Assembly (NCBI RefSeq): GCF_001653195.1
Contig: NZ_JXBB01000001.1
Location: forward strand, 248,001 to 312,000
Length of the DNA stretch: 64,000 nucleotides
Source: Hydrogenibacillus schlegelii
GTDB lineage: Bacteria; Bacillota; Bacilli; Thermicanales; DSM-22653
Direction: 5' to 3'
This document shows, piece after piece, positions 17,453 to 25,682 of the stretch. The notes beneath the pieces were generated by a model. It was not told where the DNA came from, did no database searches, and saw only the letters and a list, made by a program, of their open reading frames with translations. Every line of letters starts with the position of its first letter. Within the stretch, counting starts at the first letter, position 1. The translations under genes were made by a program, and so were the position numbers.

Positions 17453-17698
17453 TCAGCCGCCGCAGCCGCCGTCACCGCCCAACGGAGCAGGAGCTGTTTG
17501 CACCGGAGCGGAGCCCTCGCCCGGCGGTCATCCTTCGTAGGCAACTTGGCGTCTCCCCGCGCGCCGAAGCCCCCGAGAGGTTGTGGCATCGCAGCCGAGG
17601 AGGCGAAGACCGGCGGTGACGTAGGACCCCATTTGCCCCTTGTAGCAATAGACGAGGTGATGCTCGGAGCCTCCTTGGGATGGGGTGTGATAACTATC
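17453..17698 (-). pseudogene. Rhodanese-like sulfurtransferase remnant
   Basis: One minus-strand frame reads HHLVYCYKGQMGSYVTAGLR and LLGCDA. This matches the rhodanese active-site loop and following helix, in which the Cys of VVYCYTGQ is the persulfide carrier. The same frame then has an internal TGA before the tail PPGEGSAPV to GGDGGCGG and stop. The N-terminal half is missing. Rhodaneses are common beside sulfur-reducing molybdoenzymes, where they carry polysulfide sulfur. This one is dead or heavily degraded. Confidence 0.45.
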
Positions 17699-17767
17699 CC
17701 GTTAGCGCTCTGACCACTTTTCTTCTGCTTAGACAACCCCACTTTTTAGCTTAGAGCCCCGCACGGG

Positions 17768-17805
17768 TTGACTTTTGCCGTCTTTATCTATACCCTATAT
17801 ATAGA
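17768..17805 (+). promoter_or_regulatory. Promoter and operator-like repeat of the toxin-antitoxin pair
   Basis: TTGACT at 17768-17773 is a -35. TATACC or TACCCT 15 to 17 bases later is the -10. TCTATA (17787-17792) and TATAGA (17800-17805) form an inverted repeat over the -10, a likely site for autorepression by the ribbon-helix-helix antitoxin. Confidence 0.5.
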
Positions 17806-17826
17806 CCTGAGGGGGTGCTTTGAACG

Positions 17827-18048
17827 ATGCAGTTCAATATTTATGTTCCCGATTCCAAAAAGTGGATATTTGAAATGTTGGAAGAAGTCGCTCTTAAATC
17901 CAAAAAGAGCAAATCCGAAATCGTGATCGAGGCTCTGGAAAAATACCTTTTGAGTGCAGATCAACCGCCGTTGGGGCGTTTTAAGATCGGGGCTCACCCG
18001 TCCCTTCGGCGCGCCGACCTTTACGCCGAAAGGGTAGACAGGACATGA
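17827..18048 (+). CDS. Ribbon-helix-helix antitoxin (VapB-like)
   Basis: A 73-residue protein with a beta strand (FNIYVPD) and two helices (WIFEMLEEVALKSKKSKSEI, then VIEALEKYL). This is the plan of a ribbon-helix-helix DNA-binding domain. Its C-terminal tail would wrap the toxin. It overlaps the PIN-domain gene by four bases (ATGA), the usual coupling for VapBC modules. GAGGGGGTG precedes the start. It probably neutralises the toxin and represses its own promoter. Confidence 0.72.
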   Translation: MQFNIYVPDSKKWIFEMLEEVALKSKKSKSEIVIEALEKYLLSADQPPLGRFKIGAHPSLRRADLYAERVDRT

Positions 18049-18482
18049 TTCTGATTGATACCAATGTGCTCGTCTACGCCATCGACGAGCTGGCTCCTCA
18101 ACACGCACCAAGCCGCAAGTTGATCGAAAACGCTCGTCAAGGCCATATCAAGGCGGTCCTTGTCCCCCAAGTCTTGCTTGAGTTTTATGCGGTGGTCACC
18201 GGCAAACGTGTTTTGACTCCTCTCGCCCCTGGAACGGCGCTGGAGCAGATCAAAGCGTTTAGGCTTTCCCTTCCGGTCCTAGAAGTGCAAGAAGATGCGC
18301 TGGAATGGTTTGCGAAGATGATCTCAGAACGTCCAAACATGCGCGGCGGAGAGGTTTTTGACGCCTGGCTCGTTGCCCAGATGAAATCCCTCGGAATTTC
18401 GGTTATCTGCACTTATAATACTAAAGATTTTGTCGGTTTCACGGGAATCGTGGCGCATCCACCTGAAGAGCTCCTGTCGTGA
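18045..18482 (+). CDS. PIN-domain ribonuclease toxin (VapC-like)
   Basis: A 145-residue PIN domain. The acidic residues that bind metal are Asp5 in LIDTNVLVYAID, Glu near residue 46 in VLLEFYAV, Asp near 106 in VFDAWLVA and Asp near 127 in NTKDF. All four are present, so the nuclease should be active. VapC toxins cleave tRNA or rRNA when the antitoxin is lost. It is translationally coupled to the antitoxin. The pair is less GC-rich than its surroundings and sits between a pseudogene and a tRNA gene, which fits horizontal arrival. Confidence 0.85.
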   Translation: MILIDTNVLVYAIDELAPQHAPSRKLIENARQGHIKAVLVPQVLLEFYAVVTGKRVLTPLAPGTALEQIKAFRLSLPVLEVQEDALEWFAKMISERPNMRGGEVFDAWLVAQMKSLGISVICTYNTKDFVGFTGIVAHPPEELLS

Positions 18483-18767
18483 AGTTGTTCGCTTTCATGG
18501 CCGGAATGCGGTATCGTCGCAATGCGGCATGCGTCTTCCCTGTCCGGACCGCCGCCTTCGATCCGCCGCCCTGCGGCGAAGGCGCCGCCGGTCCGCTCGC
18601 CGAGCCCGAAGCCGCGCCAGAACGATCGCTCGCGTCTTAGACTGCTCCGCCGTCCATGAGCGGGTCGCACCGCTTCATCTGCACGCACCGGACGCCCGCC
18701 GCCGATCTGGAGCCCATCATGTTGGTTTTCGATTCCGTGCTTTCCCCGGAGGCCTTTTTGAAGGGGA
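18483..18767. other. No gene seen
   Basis: Interval between the toxin gene and the tRNA terminator. I see no coherent coding frame or repeat. Confidence 0.5.
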
Positions 18768-18768
18768 G

Positions 18769-18806
18769 AAAAAAACCGGAAGCCCTTGATTTTCAAAGGC
18801 TTCCGG
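18769..18806 (-). terminator. Terminator of the tRNA-Ala gene
   Basis: On minus, a CCGGAAGCC/GGCTTCCGG stem is followed by seven Ts. It lies 10 bases beyond the tRNA 3' end. Confidence 0.8.
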
Positions 18807-18816
18807 CGTTATGTAC

Positions 18817-18891
18817 TGGTGGAGGCGATGGGAGTCGAACCCACGACCTCTTGAGTGCGATTCAAGCGCTCTCCCACTGAGCTACGCCCCC
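18817..18891 (-). tRNA. tRNA-Ala (anticodon CGC)
   Basis: All four arms fold: acceptor GGGGGCG/CGCCTCC, D-arm GCTC/GAGC, anticodon stem CTTGA/TCAAG, T-arm GTGGG/CCCAT with TTCGACT. The loop ATCGCAC gives anticodon CGC, which reads GCG. The acceptor has the G3-U70 pair that identifies alanine tRNAs. CCA is encoded. It has its own promoter and terminator. Confidence 0.95.
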
Positions 18892-18924
18892 GTCGCTGTG
18901 CCGTTTTGAACGGCGACAAGATAT

Positions 18925-18953
18925 ACTATACGCCGCGCCTGCCGGACAGTCAA
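18925..18953 (-). promoter_or_regulatory. tRNA-Ala promoter
   Basis: TTGACT, a 17-base spacer and TATAGT on minus, ending 33 bases before the tRNA 5' end. This is a near-consensus vegetative promoter. Confidence 0.8.
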
Positions 18954-19087
18954 GATGTATATTGTGCACACCTGTTTGCGGCAACCCCCGGACTGCCGAC
19001 GACCGTCGCCCCTCGCTCGACCCGGCGGAAGCGGCGATACCCGTCCATTTCCGCCGAGGGAGCCGGCCCGTTTCCCGGCCGCGACCA

Positions 19088-19116
19088 TTGCGGCCTCCGG
19101 CAAAATCGCGTATGAT
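19088..19116 (+). promoter_or_regulatory. manA promoter
   Basis: TTGCGG, a 17-base spacer and TATGAT. The predicted transcript starts near 19123, about 20 bases before the manA start. Confidence 0.65.
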
Positions 19117-19144
19117 TGGGGTGGATAAGGAGGCGATGTGGTCG

Positions 19145-20197
19145 ATGGACGCATCGCTCGTCACGCTCTATCCGCTTCGCTTCATCCCGCTGGCCGTCGA
19201 GCGCCTATGGGGCGGGACGGCGCTCGAGCCGCTCTTTCCCGACGCCGAGCGCTCCGGCGACGGCCGGCATCCGATCGGCGAAGTGTGGACGCTCGTGACG
19301 CACCCGACCCACGCCAGCCGGGTGGCGAACGGACCGCACCGCGGCCGGACGCTTACCGAGCTCATCGCCGAAGCGCCGGAACGGATGCTCGGGGCGCTGG
19401 CGCCGGCCGACCGCTTTCCGCTCCTCGTCAAGTTCATCGATGCCGCCCAGGACCTCTCGGTTCAGGTTCATCCCGACGACGCCTACGCCCGCCGGCACGA
19501 AAACGACTGGGGCAAAAGCGAAGCGTGGTACATCCTGAAAGCGCCTGAAGGCGGCCGGATCATCGCCGGGCACCGGTTCGATTCCCCGGACACGTACCGG
19601 CGGGCGGTTGCCGAAGGCCGGATCCGGGAGTACCTCCTCGAACAGCCGATCGCCGCCGGCGAGCTCGTCTATATTCCGGCCGGCCGCGTGCACGCCCTCC
19701 TCGGCGGCACGACGGTGATCGAAATCCAGCAGCCGTCCGACGTCACTTACCGGATTTACGACTGGGATCGCATCGATCCGGTAAGCGGCCGGCCCCGGCC
19801 GCTTCACGTGGACAAGGCGGCGGACGTCATCCGCTACGGCGATGCCTCCGTCGCCGAAAAGAGCACGACCGCCCTCCGGACGCCGTTTTTTACGCTGGAA
19901 AAACACGCGCTGGCCGCGGGCGAACGCCGGCGCTTCGCGCCGGTCGTCGCCCACCGTCCGGAGGTCATCGTCGTCGCCGACGGGGAAGGGGGGCTCGTCC
20001 TCGACGGCCGGGAAGCGCCCCCCCGAGAGGGGACGGCCGACGGACCGCCCGGGCGGACGGACGACGTCACCGTTCTCGCCCTAAGGCCCGGTGACACGAT
20101 CCTCGTCCCGGCGGACATCCCCCGCTACACCGTGCGGACGGCAAAGGCGCTCGTTTTTCTGCGGGCCATCCCCGGACCCGGAGGTGAGGTGCGATGA
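19145..20197 (+). CDS. manA: Mannose-6-phosphate isomerase, class I
   Basis: A 350-residue cupin-type zinc isomerase that interconverts mannose 6-phosphate and fructose 6-phosphate and feeds mannose into glycolysis or GDP-mannose synthesis for surface glycans. The family core is visible as LVKFIDAAQDLSVQVHPDDA with KSEAWYIL near residues 90-125, PAGRVHALLGGTTVIEIQQ near 180-195, and SDVTYRIYDWDR. The ATG at 19145 is about 11 bases after AAGGAGG; the in-frame ATG at 19136 is too close to it. Its stop overlaps the next gene by four bases. Confidence 0.88.
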   Translation: MDASLVTLYPLRFIPLAVERLWGGTALEPLFPDAERSGDGRHPIGEVWTLVTHPTHASRVANGPHRGRTLTELIAEAPERMLGALAPADRFPLLVKFIDAAQDLSVQVHPDDAYARRHENDWGKSEAWYILKAPEGGRIIAGHRFDSPDTYRRAVAEGRIREYLLEQPIAAGELVYIPAGRVHALLGGTTVIEIQQPSDVTYRIYDWDRIDPVSGRPRPLHVDKAADVIRYGDASVAEKSTTALRTPFFTLEKHALAAGERRRFAPVVAHRPEVIVVADGEGGLVLDGREAPPREGTADGPPGRTDDVTVLALRPGDTILVPADIPRYTVRTAKALVFLRAIPGPGGEVR

Positions 20198-20820
20198 TCT
20201 GGGAGACGTTCTTTGAAGACTGGATCGTCGAGGCGTTCTGGCAGATGATGGACGATCTCCGCGTCCAGTACCGCATCTGGCAGGACGTCTACGACGATAT
20301 CGAAAAGGCGCCGCATGAATACGGGAAAACCGAACAGGAGCAGATCGAAAACTACCTGCTCGACGCCGTCTTCGACAACCACGAAGACGCCTGGTGGGAG
20401 CGGATTCACCCGGCGCAGGACGACGGCTTCTGGGAAAACGCCAAAAATGAATTTTTCCTCGCTGCTCTCGCAGCCCTCGAACAGGTGATCGCCGAGCCGA
20501 TCGAGAAGATGGACGAAGGGGCGAAAAACGCGATTCTCCGGCACTTCACCTTCCGGACGCCCCTCAAAACGCCGGTTGACGCCTTCGTCGAGCAATACGG
20601 CGAAGAAGGCCTCTCTCGGTACACCGACTACAGCGAACGGCTCCACGCGATGGCGTACATGTGGACGATGTACTTCTTCGTCCACTTTGAAGTCCTCTTC
20701 CCAAAGGCCCGGGAGGCGGAACTCTTCGGCCCGCACCACCGCCGGAGCCAGTTCCGGGTCCTGAAAAGCCGGGACTTTCCCCGCCGGCCGAAAAGCAGCC
20801 AGCAGACGGAAAAAAATTGA
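20194..20820 (+). CDS. Uncharacterised acidic protein coupled to manA
   Basis: A 208-residue protein that I do not recognise. It is soluble, predicted mostly helical, and unusually rich in Trp, Tyr, Phe, Asp and Glu (for example EDWIVEAFWQMMDD, YMWTMYFFVHFEVLF). No signal peptide or known motif is visible. The start codon overlaps the manA stop (ATGA) and GGAGGTG lies upstream, so it is translated with manA. A hairpin terminator follows at 20961. The link with manA suggests a role in sugar metabolism, but that is only context. Confidence 0.7.
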   Translation: MIWETFFEDWIVEAFWQMMDDLRVQYRIWQDVYDDIEKAPHEYGKTEQEQIENYLLDAVFDNHEDAWWERIHPAQDDGFWENAKNEFFLAALAALEQVIAEPIEKMDEGAKNAILRHFTFRTPLKTPVDAFVEQYGEEGLSRYTDYSERLHAMAYMWTMYFFVHFEVLFPKAREAELFGPHHRRSQFRVLKSRDFPRRPKSSQQTEKN

Positions 20821-20960
20821 CCGCCGTCGCCCGAAATCATTCCTCTCGACGCACCCGTCCGCGATTCGATCGTCCCGTCACCCGATCGTCCCCCTCGCCC
20901 GACCCCTCCCGATCCGACCGCCCTCGACCGGATGCCGAAAACGACGAACGCCACCGGAAG

Positions 20961-20990
20961 CGAAAAGCCGCCCGGACGGGCGGCTTTTCG
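20961..20990. terminator. Bidirectional terminator
   Basis: Perfect 13-bp stem CGAAAAGCCGCCC/GGGCGGCTTTTCG with a four-base loop. It sits between convergent genes and can end transcription from both sides. Confidence 0.85.
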
Positions 20991-21058
20991 TTCTTCGGAG
21001 GACGGCCCTTGATTTCGGGCGGATTGATATCGATCGACTTGGACTTTGCGCCCCATCG

Positions 21059-22012
21059 TTACGCCTCGGCTGCCCGGGCCGGCGCCCAAGCCGGCTCCGG
21101 CGCCGGCACGGCCATCGGCCGTTCGACGCTGACGTACGCCTCGTCGAGGGGCCCGAACGCCCCGCCTTCCCCCGGCCGAAATCCCCGCATGTGCCGGGCG
21201 AAGCGGCCGACGTCCCACATCATCTCCGGCGTGCCGATCGGAACGAGCCGGAGCCGGATCTTTCCGCCGGACAGGTCCACGAGCCGGATCGTCAACGTGT
21301 CCAAAGCCGCGGCCGTCTGCACGTGCAGCCAGTGGGGCCGACGGGCGATGGAATCGACGTGATTGTGCCCGGAGAAAAACAGGTTCAGGCCTCGCTTTTC
21401 CGCGAGCACCGGTTCGATCGGCACCGCCGCATCGATCGAACGGCGGTCGCCGGCCGAACGGGCCGTCGTGTTGTGAACCGGATGGTGGGCGAAGACAAGA
21501 GCGGGGCGATCGCCCGCCGCCCGGAGCTCCGCGGAAAGCCACGCCAGCGTCTCGCGATCGAGCGTTCCGCCCCAGTCGTACCATTTTCGCGCCTTCGTCG
21601 TGTCCAAAAAGATAAGCCGCGCTTCCGGCACATCGATTGAAAAGTTGCGCGGCTGATCGATGCGCGCCTCCACGTCTTCCTTCCGCAGGAGGAGGACGTC
21701 GTGATTGCCGAGGACGTGGATAAAACGGCGCTCGAGCTTCGGCCGAGCGATGGACGACGGGCCGACCCGAAGCGCCCCCTTCTCCGGCGACGACGCCGGG
21801 GCGTACCGGCGGATCAGCCGGTAGATGCCGTCGTAATCGGCGGAACGCCCTTCGTTGACGAGGTCGCCGATCGAAACGTACCAGTCCGCCTCCACTGCAA
21901 AAAAGCGCCGGACCAGGGCGTCAAACGCCCGATCCCGCGCCGCCCGGTGCGCCGGATAACGGGTCAATAGCCGGGCGCTGTAATGAAGGTCGCCCAAAAT
22001 GGCGATGCGCAT
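21059..22012 (-). CDS. Calcineurin-like metallophosphoesterase
   Basis: A 317-residue phosphoesterase. The metal-binding blocks are in order: GDLH near residue 7, GDLVNEG near 50, GNHD near 102, AHHPVHN near 185 and SGHNHVDS near 225. This resembles cyclic-nucleotide or phospholipid phosphodiesterases of the Icc/CpdA type; the substrate is unknown. The ATG at 22012 follows GGAGGAGGGACGGGG. The longer in-frame start at 22147 adds residues that do not match the family. The ysnB gene ends 132 bases upstream. Confidence 0.82.
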   Translation of the reverse strand: MRIAILGDLHYSARLLTRYPAHRAARDRAFDALVRRFFAVEADWYVSIGDLVNEGRSADYDGIYRLIRRYAPASSPEKGALRVGPSSIARPKLERRFIHVLGNHDVLLLRKEDVEARIDQPRNFSIDVPEARLIFLDTTKARKWYDWGGTLDRETLAWLSAELRAAGDRPALVFAHHPVHNTTARSAGDRRSIDAAVPIEPVLAEKRGLNLFFSGHNHVDSIARRPHWLHVQTAAALDTLTIRLVDLSGGKIRLRLVPIGTPEMMWDVGRFARHMRGFRPGEGGAFGPLDEAYVSVERPMAVPAPEPAWAPARAAEA

Positions 22013-22143
22013 CCCCGTCCCTCCTCCGCCCGCGGCGCCGCTTCGGCGCCCGTCTCTGCCGGCATCCGCACGCAGCTCTCCGACGCCATTGTATCGGATG
22101 ACGGTTGACGGACGGTAAAGACGGTGTAAAGATTTGATGAAAA

Positions 22144-22692
22144 TCAAAGCGAAGCGCCGCCGGTCGGGCGCGTCCCGGAGAGGACCGTCCGGCCGGACAG
22201 CCCCTCCTGCTTTCGGCCGGCCAGATCATAGTACGAAATTTCCACCTCGACGCCGGCTTCGGACCGGTGCAGGCGGACGACGGCGTACGTCGGGTGCGGG
22301 TATCCCCGCGGCCGGGCGAGGCTGCCGGGGTTCAAGAGAAGCACGCCGCCGTCGACGGTCCACCCCGGCACGTGGGTGTGGCCGTAAAAGACGATGCGGG
22401 CGCCCTGTGCCTCGGCAAACAGCCGGAGCCTCAAGAGATCCGCCTGAACGTCGAACCGGTGGCCGTGGGTGACGAGGATCGCTTCCCCCTCCCAGCGCAG
22501 GAGGCGGTGCGCCGGCAGCCCGGCGCCGCGGTCTTGGTTACCGGCGACGATGAGGAGCTCCGCAAACGGCGGTCGGTCGACCGGCGCGACGACGTCGCCG
22601 CAGTGGATGCCCCGAACCCCGGGATGCCGCTGGACGACCGCCTCCACCGCTTCGACGAGGCCGTGACTGTCGCTCATGACGAGAAACTCCAT
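22144..22692 (-). CDS. ysnB: YfcE/MJ0936-family phosphodiesterase (YsnB)
   Basis: A 182-residue small metallophosphoesterase. It opens MEFLVMSDSHG, the family N-terminus with the first metal-binding Asp and His. CGDVV, AGNQD, THGHRF and YGHTHVPG follow in order. The distal position in the order gerM-rph-rdgB-ysnB matches B. subtilis. The ATG at 22692 has only GGGGCAGG before it. A perfect Shine-Dalgarno sequence lies 62 bases upstream (22755-22765) with no start codon nearby, so the start or its control is slightly uncertain. Confidence 0.82.
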   Translation of the reverse strand: MEFLVMSDSHGLVEAVEAVVQRHPGVRGIHCGDVVAPVDRPPFAELLIVAGNQDRGAGLPAHRLLRWEGEAILVTHGHRFDVQADLLRLRLFAEAQGARIVFYGHTHVPGWTVDGGVLLLNPGSLARPRGYPHPTYAVVRLHRSEAGVEVEISYYDLAGRKQEGLSGRTVLSGTRPTGGASL

Positions 22693-22906
22693 CCTGCCCC
22701 GGTTCGTCAACGCTGCCGGAAGCCCTTCAGGCAGGGCGCCTTCGAACCGGACCGTCACCTCCTTTGGGGTCGGGGATCGGCCCGGAAAAAATTTCCGCCG
22801 GCGCAGGCGCGTTCCCGTCCGACCGCCCGACGCCGGATGGCCGTCGGAAGCGCGCCGAACAGAGGCGCCGCCCCTTTCCCCGACGGAGCCGGAAAACCCG
22901 AGGCCG

Positions 22907-23521
22907 TCACCATCCGAGAAGCCTTCGGCCTTCCGCCTCCAGCCAGCGGACGAAGGCGGCGAGGGCCCGGCCGCGGTGGCTGACGGCGTTTTTCTCATCC
23001 GGAGACAGCTCCGCCAGCGTGCGACCGAGGGCCGGGACGTAAAACAGCGGATCGTAGCCGAATCCGCCCGTCCCTCGGGGCGCCGGGAGGATCTCCCCTT
23101 CCAGCATCCCCGTAAACGTCCGCTCCAGCCAGCCGGAGGCGACGGGGGCGACGAACGCCAGCACGGCCACAAACCGCGCCCGCCGGTCGGTCACCCCTTC
23201 CAGGGCCTGTAACAGCTTCGCGTTGTTCCGGGCATCGTCCCGCGGCTCGCCGGCGAAGCGGGCCGAATGCACCCCCGGCGCTCCCCCGAGCGCCGCCACC
23301 TCCAGCCCCGAATCGTCGGCGAGGGTCGGCAGGTGAAACACCGCGGCCGCCGTCCGGGCCTTTTCCAGCGCATTTTCGACAAACGTCGCGCCCGTCTCGG
23401 AAAGCGCCACGTCCACCGCCGACTCCGCCAGCGTCCGCACGCGGATGCCGCGGGGAAGGAGGAGCGCTTGCAGTTCTTCCGCCTTGTGCCGGTTGTGCGT
23501 CGCAAGCAGGATCGTTGCCAC
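22907..23521 (-). CDS. rdgB: XTP/dITP diphosphatase (RdgB/HAM1)
   Basis: A 204-residue house-cleaning pyrophosphatase that hydrolyses XTP, dITP and ITP to keep them out of nucleic acids. The family motifs are intact: LLATHNRHKAEEL at the N-terminus, ATFVENALEKAR near residue 46, LADDSGLEV near 68 with the key Asp, GFGYDPLFYV near 150 and SHRGRAL near 182. The start is GTG. It lies between rph and ysnB as in B. subtilis. Confidence 0.93.
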   Translation of the reverse strand: MATILLATHNRHKAEELQALLLPRGIRVRTLAESAVDVALSETGATFVENALEKARTAAAVFHLPTLADDSGLEVAALGGAPGVHSARFAGEPRDDARNNAKLLQALEGVTDRRARFVAVLAFVAPVASGWLERTFTGMLEGEILPAPRGTGGFGYDPLFYVPALGRTLAELSPDEKNAVSHRGRALAAFVRWLEAEGRRLLGW

Positions 23522-23656
23522 CGTCTCTCACCCGTTTGCCGCGCCGCTCTTTTGGACCTTCCGCTTCCTGCCCGGGCGCCGCTTTCCTCAAGCGTCCTGC
23601 GCCCCCGAACCACCGCGAAGCGCTCCCCGAACCGGCTCGCGGTCGGCGAAAGCAGG

Positions 23657-24484
23657 CTAAACGCCGTCCGGGGCCCGCACGACCGCCCCGGCGGACCGGG
23701 CAAACGCCCGGGCGGCGATCCGCTCGCCGAGGGGGCCGAGCGCCTGCTTTTGCGCCGCGACGAGCGTTTCGATCCCCCGGTGGGCGAGCGCCAGCATCGC
23801 CATCAGCTGCTCGTACGTAAAAGGCGTGCCCTCTCCCGTCCCTTGAACCTCGACAAACGCCCCGGCGCCGGTTCCGACGACGTTCAGATCGACGGCGGCG
23901 CGGCTGTCCTCGGCAAACGTCAAATCAAGAAGCAGTTCCCCGTCGACGAGGCCGACGCTCGTCGCAGCGACAAAATCATAAAGCGGCGGCGCCGCCAGCT
24001 GCTTCCGACGGGCGATCTCCCCGAGCGCCTGCGCCAGCGCCACAAACCCCCCCGTCACCGCCGCCGTTCGGGTGCCGCCGTCGGCCTGCAGCACATCGCA
24101 GTCGACGATGACCGTCCGCTCGCCCAGCGCTTCCAGCTCGACGACCGATCGGAGGGCCCGGCCGATGAGCCGCTGAATCTCCATCGTCCGGCCGCTCGGC
24201 CGTCCCTTGGCCACCTCCCGCGGCGTCCGGTTTTCCGTCGCCCGCGGCAGCATGCTGTACTCCGCCGTCACCCAGCCGCGGCCGCTCCCGCGGAGGAACG
24301 AGGGCACCTTGTCTTCGATCGTCGCCGTGCACAGCACCGCGGTATCGCCGACCCGGATGAGCGCCGACCCTTCGGCGTATTTATTGACGCTCGTTTCGAT
24401 CGTCACCGGTCTCAGCGCGTCGTACGCCCGACCGTCCGCCCGCAATCCGATCCCTCGCTTCACCGATGTGCCGATCTTGAGCAT
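23657..24484 (-). CDS. rph: Ribonuclease PH
   Basis: A 275-residue phosphorolytic exoribonuclease that trims tRNA 3' ends and other RNAs. It has [16 protein letters not shown] at the N-terminus, [16 protein letters not shown] with the phosphate-binding Arg region, [13 protein letters not shown], and a C-terminal [16 protein letters not shown]. The ATG at 24484 matches the usual family start. TATAAT lies only six bases before it, so transcription from that promoter would begin at or next to the start codon. Readthrough from gerM, 42 bases upstream, is the other route. Confidence 0.92.
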   Translation of the reverse strand: MLKIGTSVKRGIGLRADGRAYDALRPVTIETSVNKYAEGSALIRVGDTAVLCTATIEDKVPSFLRGSGRGWVTAEYSMLPRATENRTPREVAKGRPSGRTMEIQRLIGRALRSVVELEALGERTVIVDCDVLQADGGTRTAAVTGGFVALAQALGEIARRKQLAAPPLYDFVAATSVGLVDGELLLDLTFAEDSRAAVDLNVVGTGAGAFVEVQGTGEGTPFTYEQLMAMLALAHRGIETLVAAQKQALGPLGERIAARAFARSAGAVVRAPDGV

Positions 24485-24490
24485 GCCTTC

Positions 24491-24520
24491 ATTATACCGC
24501 GCCTCGGCCGGCAATCCCAA
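24491..24520 (-). promoter_or_regulatory. Candidate rph promoter giving a leaderless transcript
   Basis: TTGGGA (24520-24515), an 18-base spacer and a consensus TATAAT (24496-24491), then six bases GAAGGC and the rph ATG. The expected transcription start falls on or within a base or two of the ATG. Confidence 0.4.
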
Positions 24521-24525
24521 ACGGC

Positions 24526-25593
24526 TTAGAACGCGAGGGGGTTGATCGACTTCGGCCGCGTGACCGGCTGCGTCAGATCGAGGGCGTCGCCGAGCTGAAT
24601 CGGTCGACCGTCGACGAGGAAATGCACCTTTTTGAGCGGGAGCGACGTGAGGAGCGAAAGGGCAGCCGCCTCCACCGCCCGAAGCCCCGTCCGCTTCGGC
24701 TCCGGCCCGAGCAGTTCCGAAGCAACGTCCACGACGGCCGCCTCGCCGTCCGCCGAGATTCGGTGTACCTCCGCGCCTGGCACGACCGTCGGCAGGAGGG
24801 GGCTTCCCGGCGCCGGACCGCGGATGAGCTCCTCCAGCGCCGCCGCCGCCGGATCAAGCGTTCGCGGGACAAGCCGCGTCACCGGCACAAAATAGCGAAA
24901 CGTTCCGTCGACGCTTTCGCCCTCGAAGAACACCGTCACCGCGGTCGTCTCGCCGGGGCGGGCCGCCGGTGAAAACTCGACGTTGAGGCCGATCGACCGG
25001 TCGAGCGCCTCCGGCAACGGCAGCCCCGCGACCGGCATCGCCTGAAGCGACTCTCCCCTCAGGAGGAACCGGACCTTTCGTACCGTCGGAAACTCCGTCA
25101 GCGCCCACGTCACCGCCTGGACGATCCGAACCTCATCCTCCGGCCGGTAGCGGTCAAACGCCCCGGTCCAGTCTACGACGGCCGTTCCGTCCGGCCGCAC
25201 GTCGACGCTCATCTGGGTCCCCTTCGGAAGCGGCAGGCGAAAACCGGCCGGAAGGAGCGCCGTCCCCGGGCCGCCGTCGACCATGTGGAGGAGCACCTGC
25301 CGGGCGACCCCTTCCGCGTGCGGGAGGCGGACCGTAAGCGGCATCACGTATCCGTGCGCATCGATGGCATACAGCGTGGCGTTCACCCATCCGGAAGGCA
25401 TCTCGGTCGGCCGGGCCCCCGCCCCGCCATCGGGGCCCTCCTCCGGGACGTCCGCCTTGGGAAGCGGCGGCGGATCGATGGGGGCCGACGACGGCTGCGC
25501 TCCCCAGGCACATCCGCCGATCCCGAGTCCGAAAATGAGGACGACGAACAGCGTTCCTCGGATCCACCGTCCGCCGACCGTGCACTTTCGCAT
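24526..25593 (-). CDS. gerM: Spore germination lipoprotein GerM
   Basis: A 355-residue lipoprotein. The N-terminal hydrophobic segment ends in IGGC, a lipobox, so the mature protein should be anchored outside the inner membrane. Two GerMN domains follow (about residues 65-200 and 210-345); each has the pattern of a strand, [12 protein letters not shown] or similar, and [13 protein letters not shown] near the end. In B. subtilis GerM works in engulfment and germination. AGGAGGG precedes the ATG at good spacing. It lies between murI and rph, as in Bacillus. Confidence 0.88.
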   Translation of the reverse strand: MRKCTVGGRWIRGTLFVVLIFGLGIGGCAWGAQPSSAPIDPPPLPKADVPEEGPDGGAGARPTEMPSGWVNATLYAIDAHGYVMPLTVRLPHAEGVARQVLLHMVDGGPGTALLPAGFRLPLPKGTQMSVDVRPDGTAVVDWTGAFDRYRPEDEVRIVQAVTWALTEFPTVRKVRFLLRGESLQAMPVAGLPLPEALDRSIGLNVEFSPAARPGETTAVTVFFEGESVDGTFRYFVPVTRLVPRTLDPAAAALEELIRGPAPGSPLLPTVVPGAEVHRISADGEAAVVDVASELLGPEPKRTGLRAVEAAALSLLTSLPLKKVHFLVDGRPIQLGDALDLTQPVTRPKSINPLAF

Positions 25594-25682
25594 CCGTCCG
25601 TCCCTCCTTGCGCCCTGAAGGCGCTTGTTCGGCTCGTACGCTCATGTATACGGACCGGGACGGGCGGATATGCCGGGTCGTT

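Noticed and set aside
22693-23172. Longer N-terminus for the YsnB phosphodiesterase
   Set aside because: The added residues run through rdgB in another frame and look like shadow sequence; the family begins at the MEFLVMSDSHG segment.
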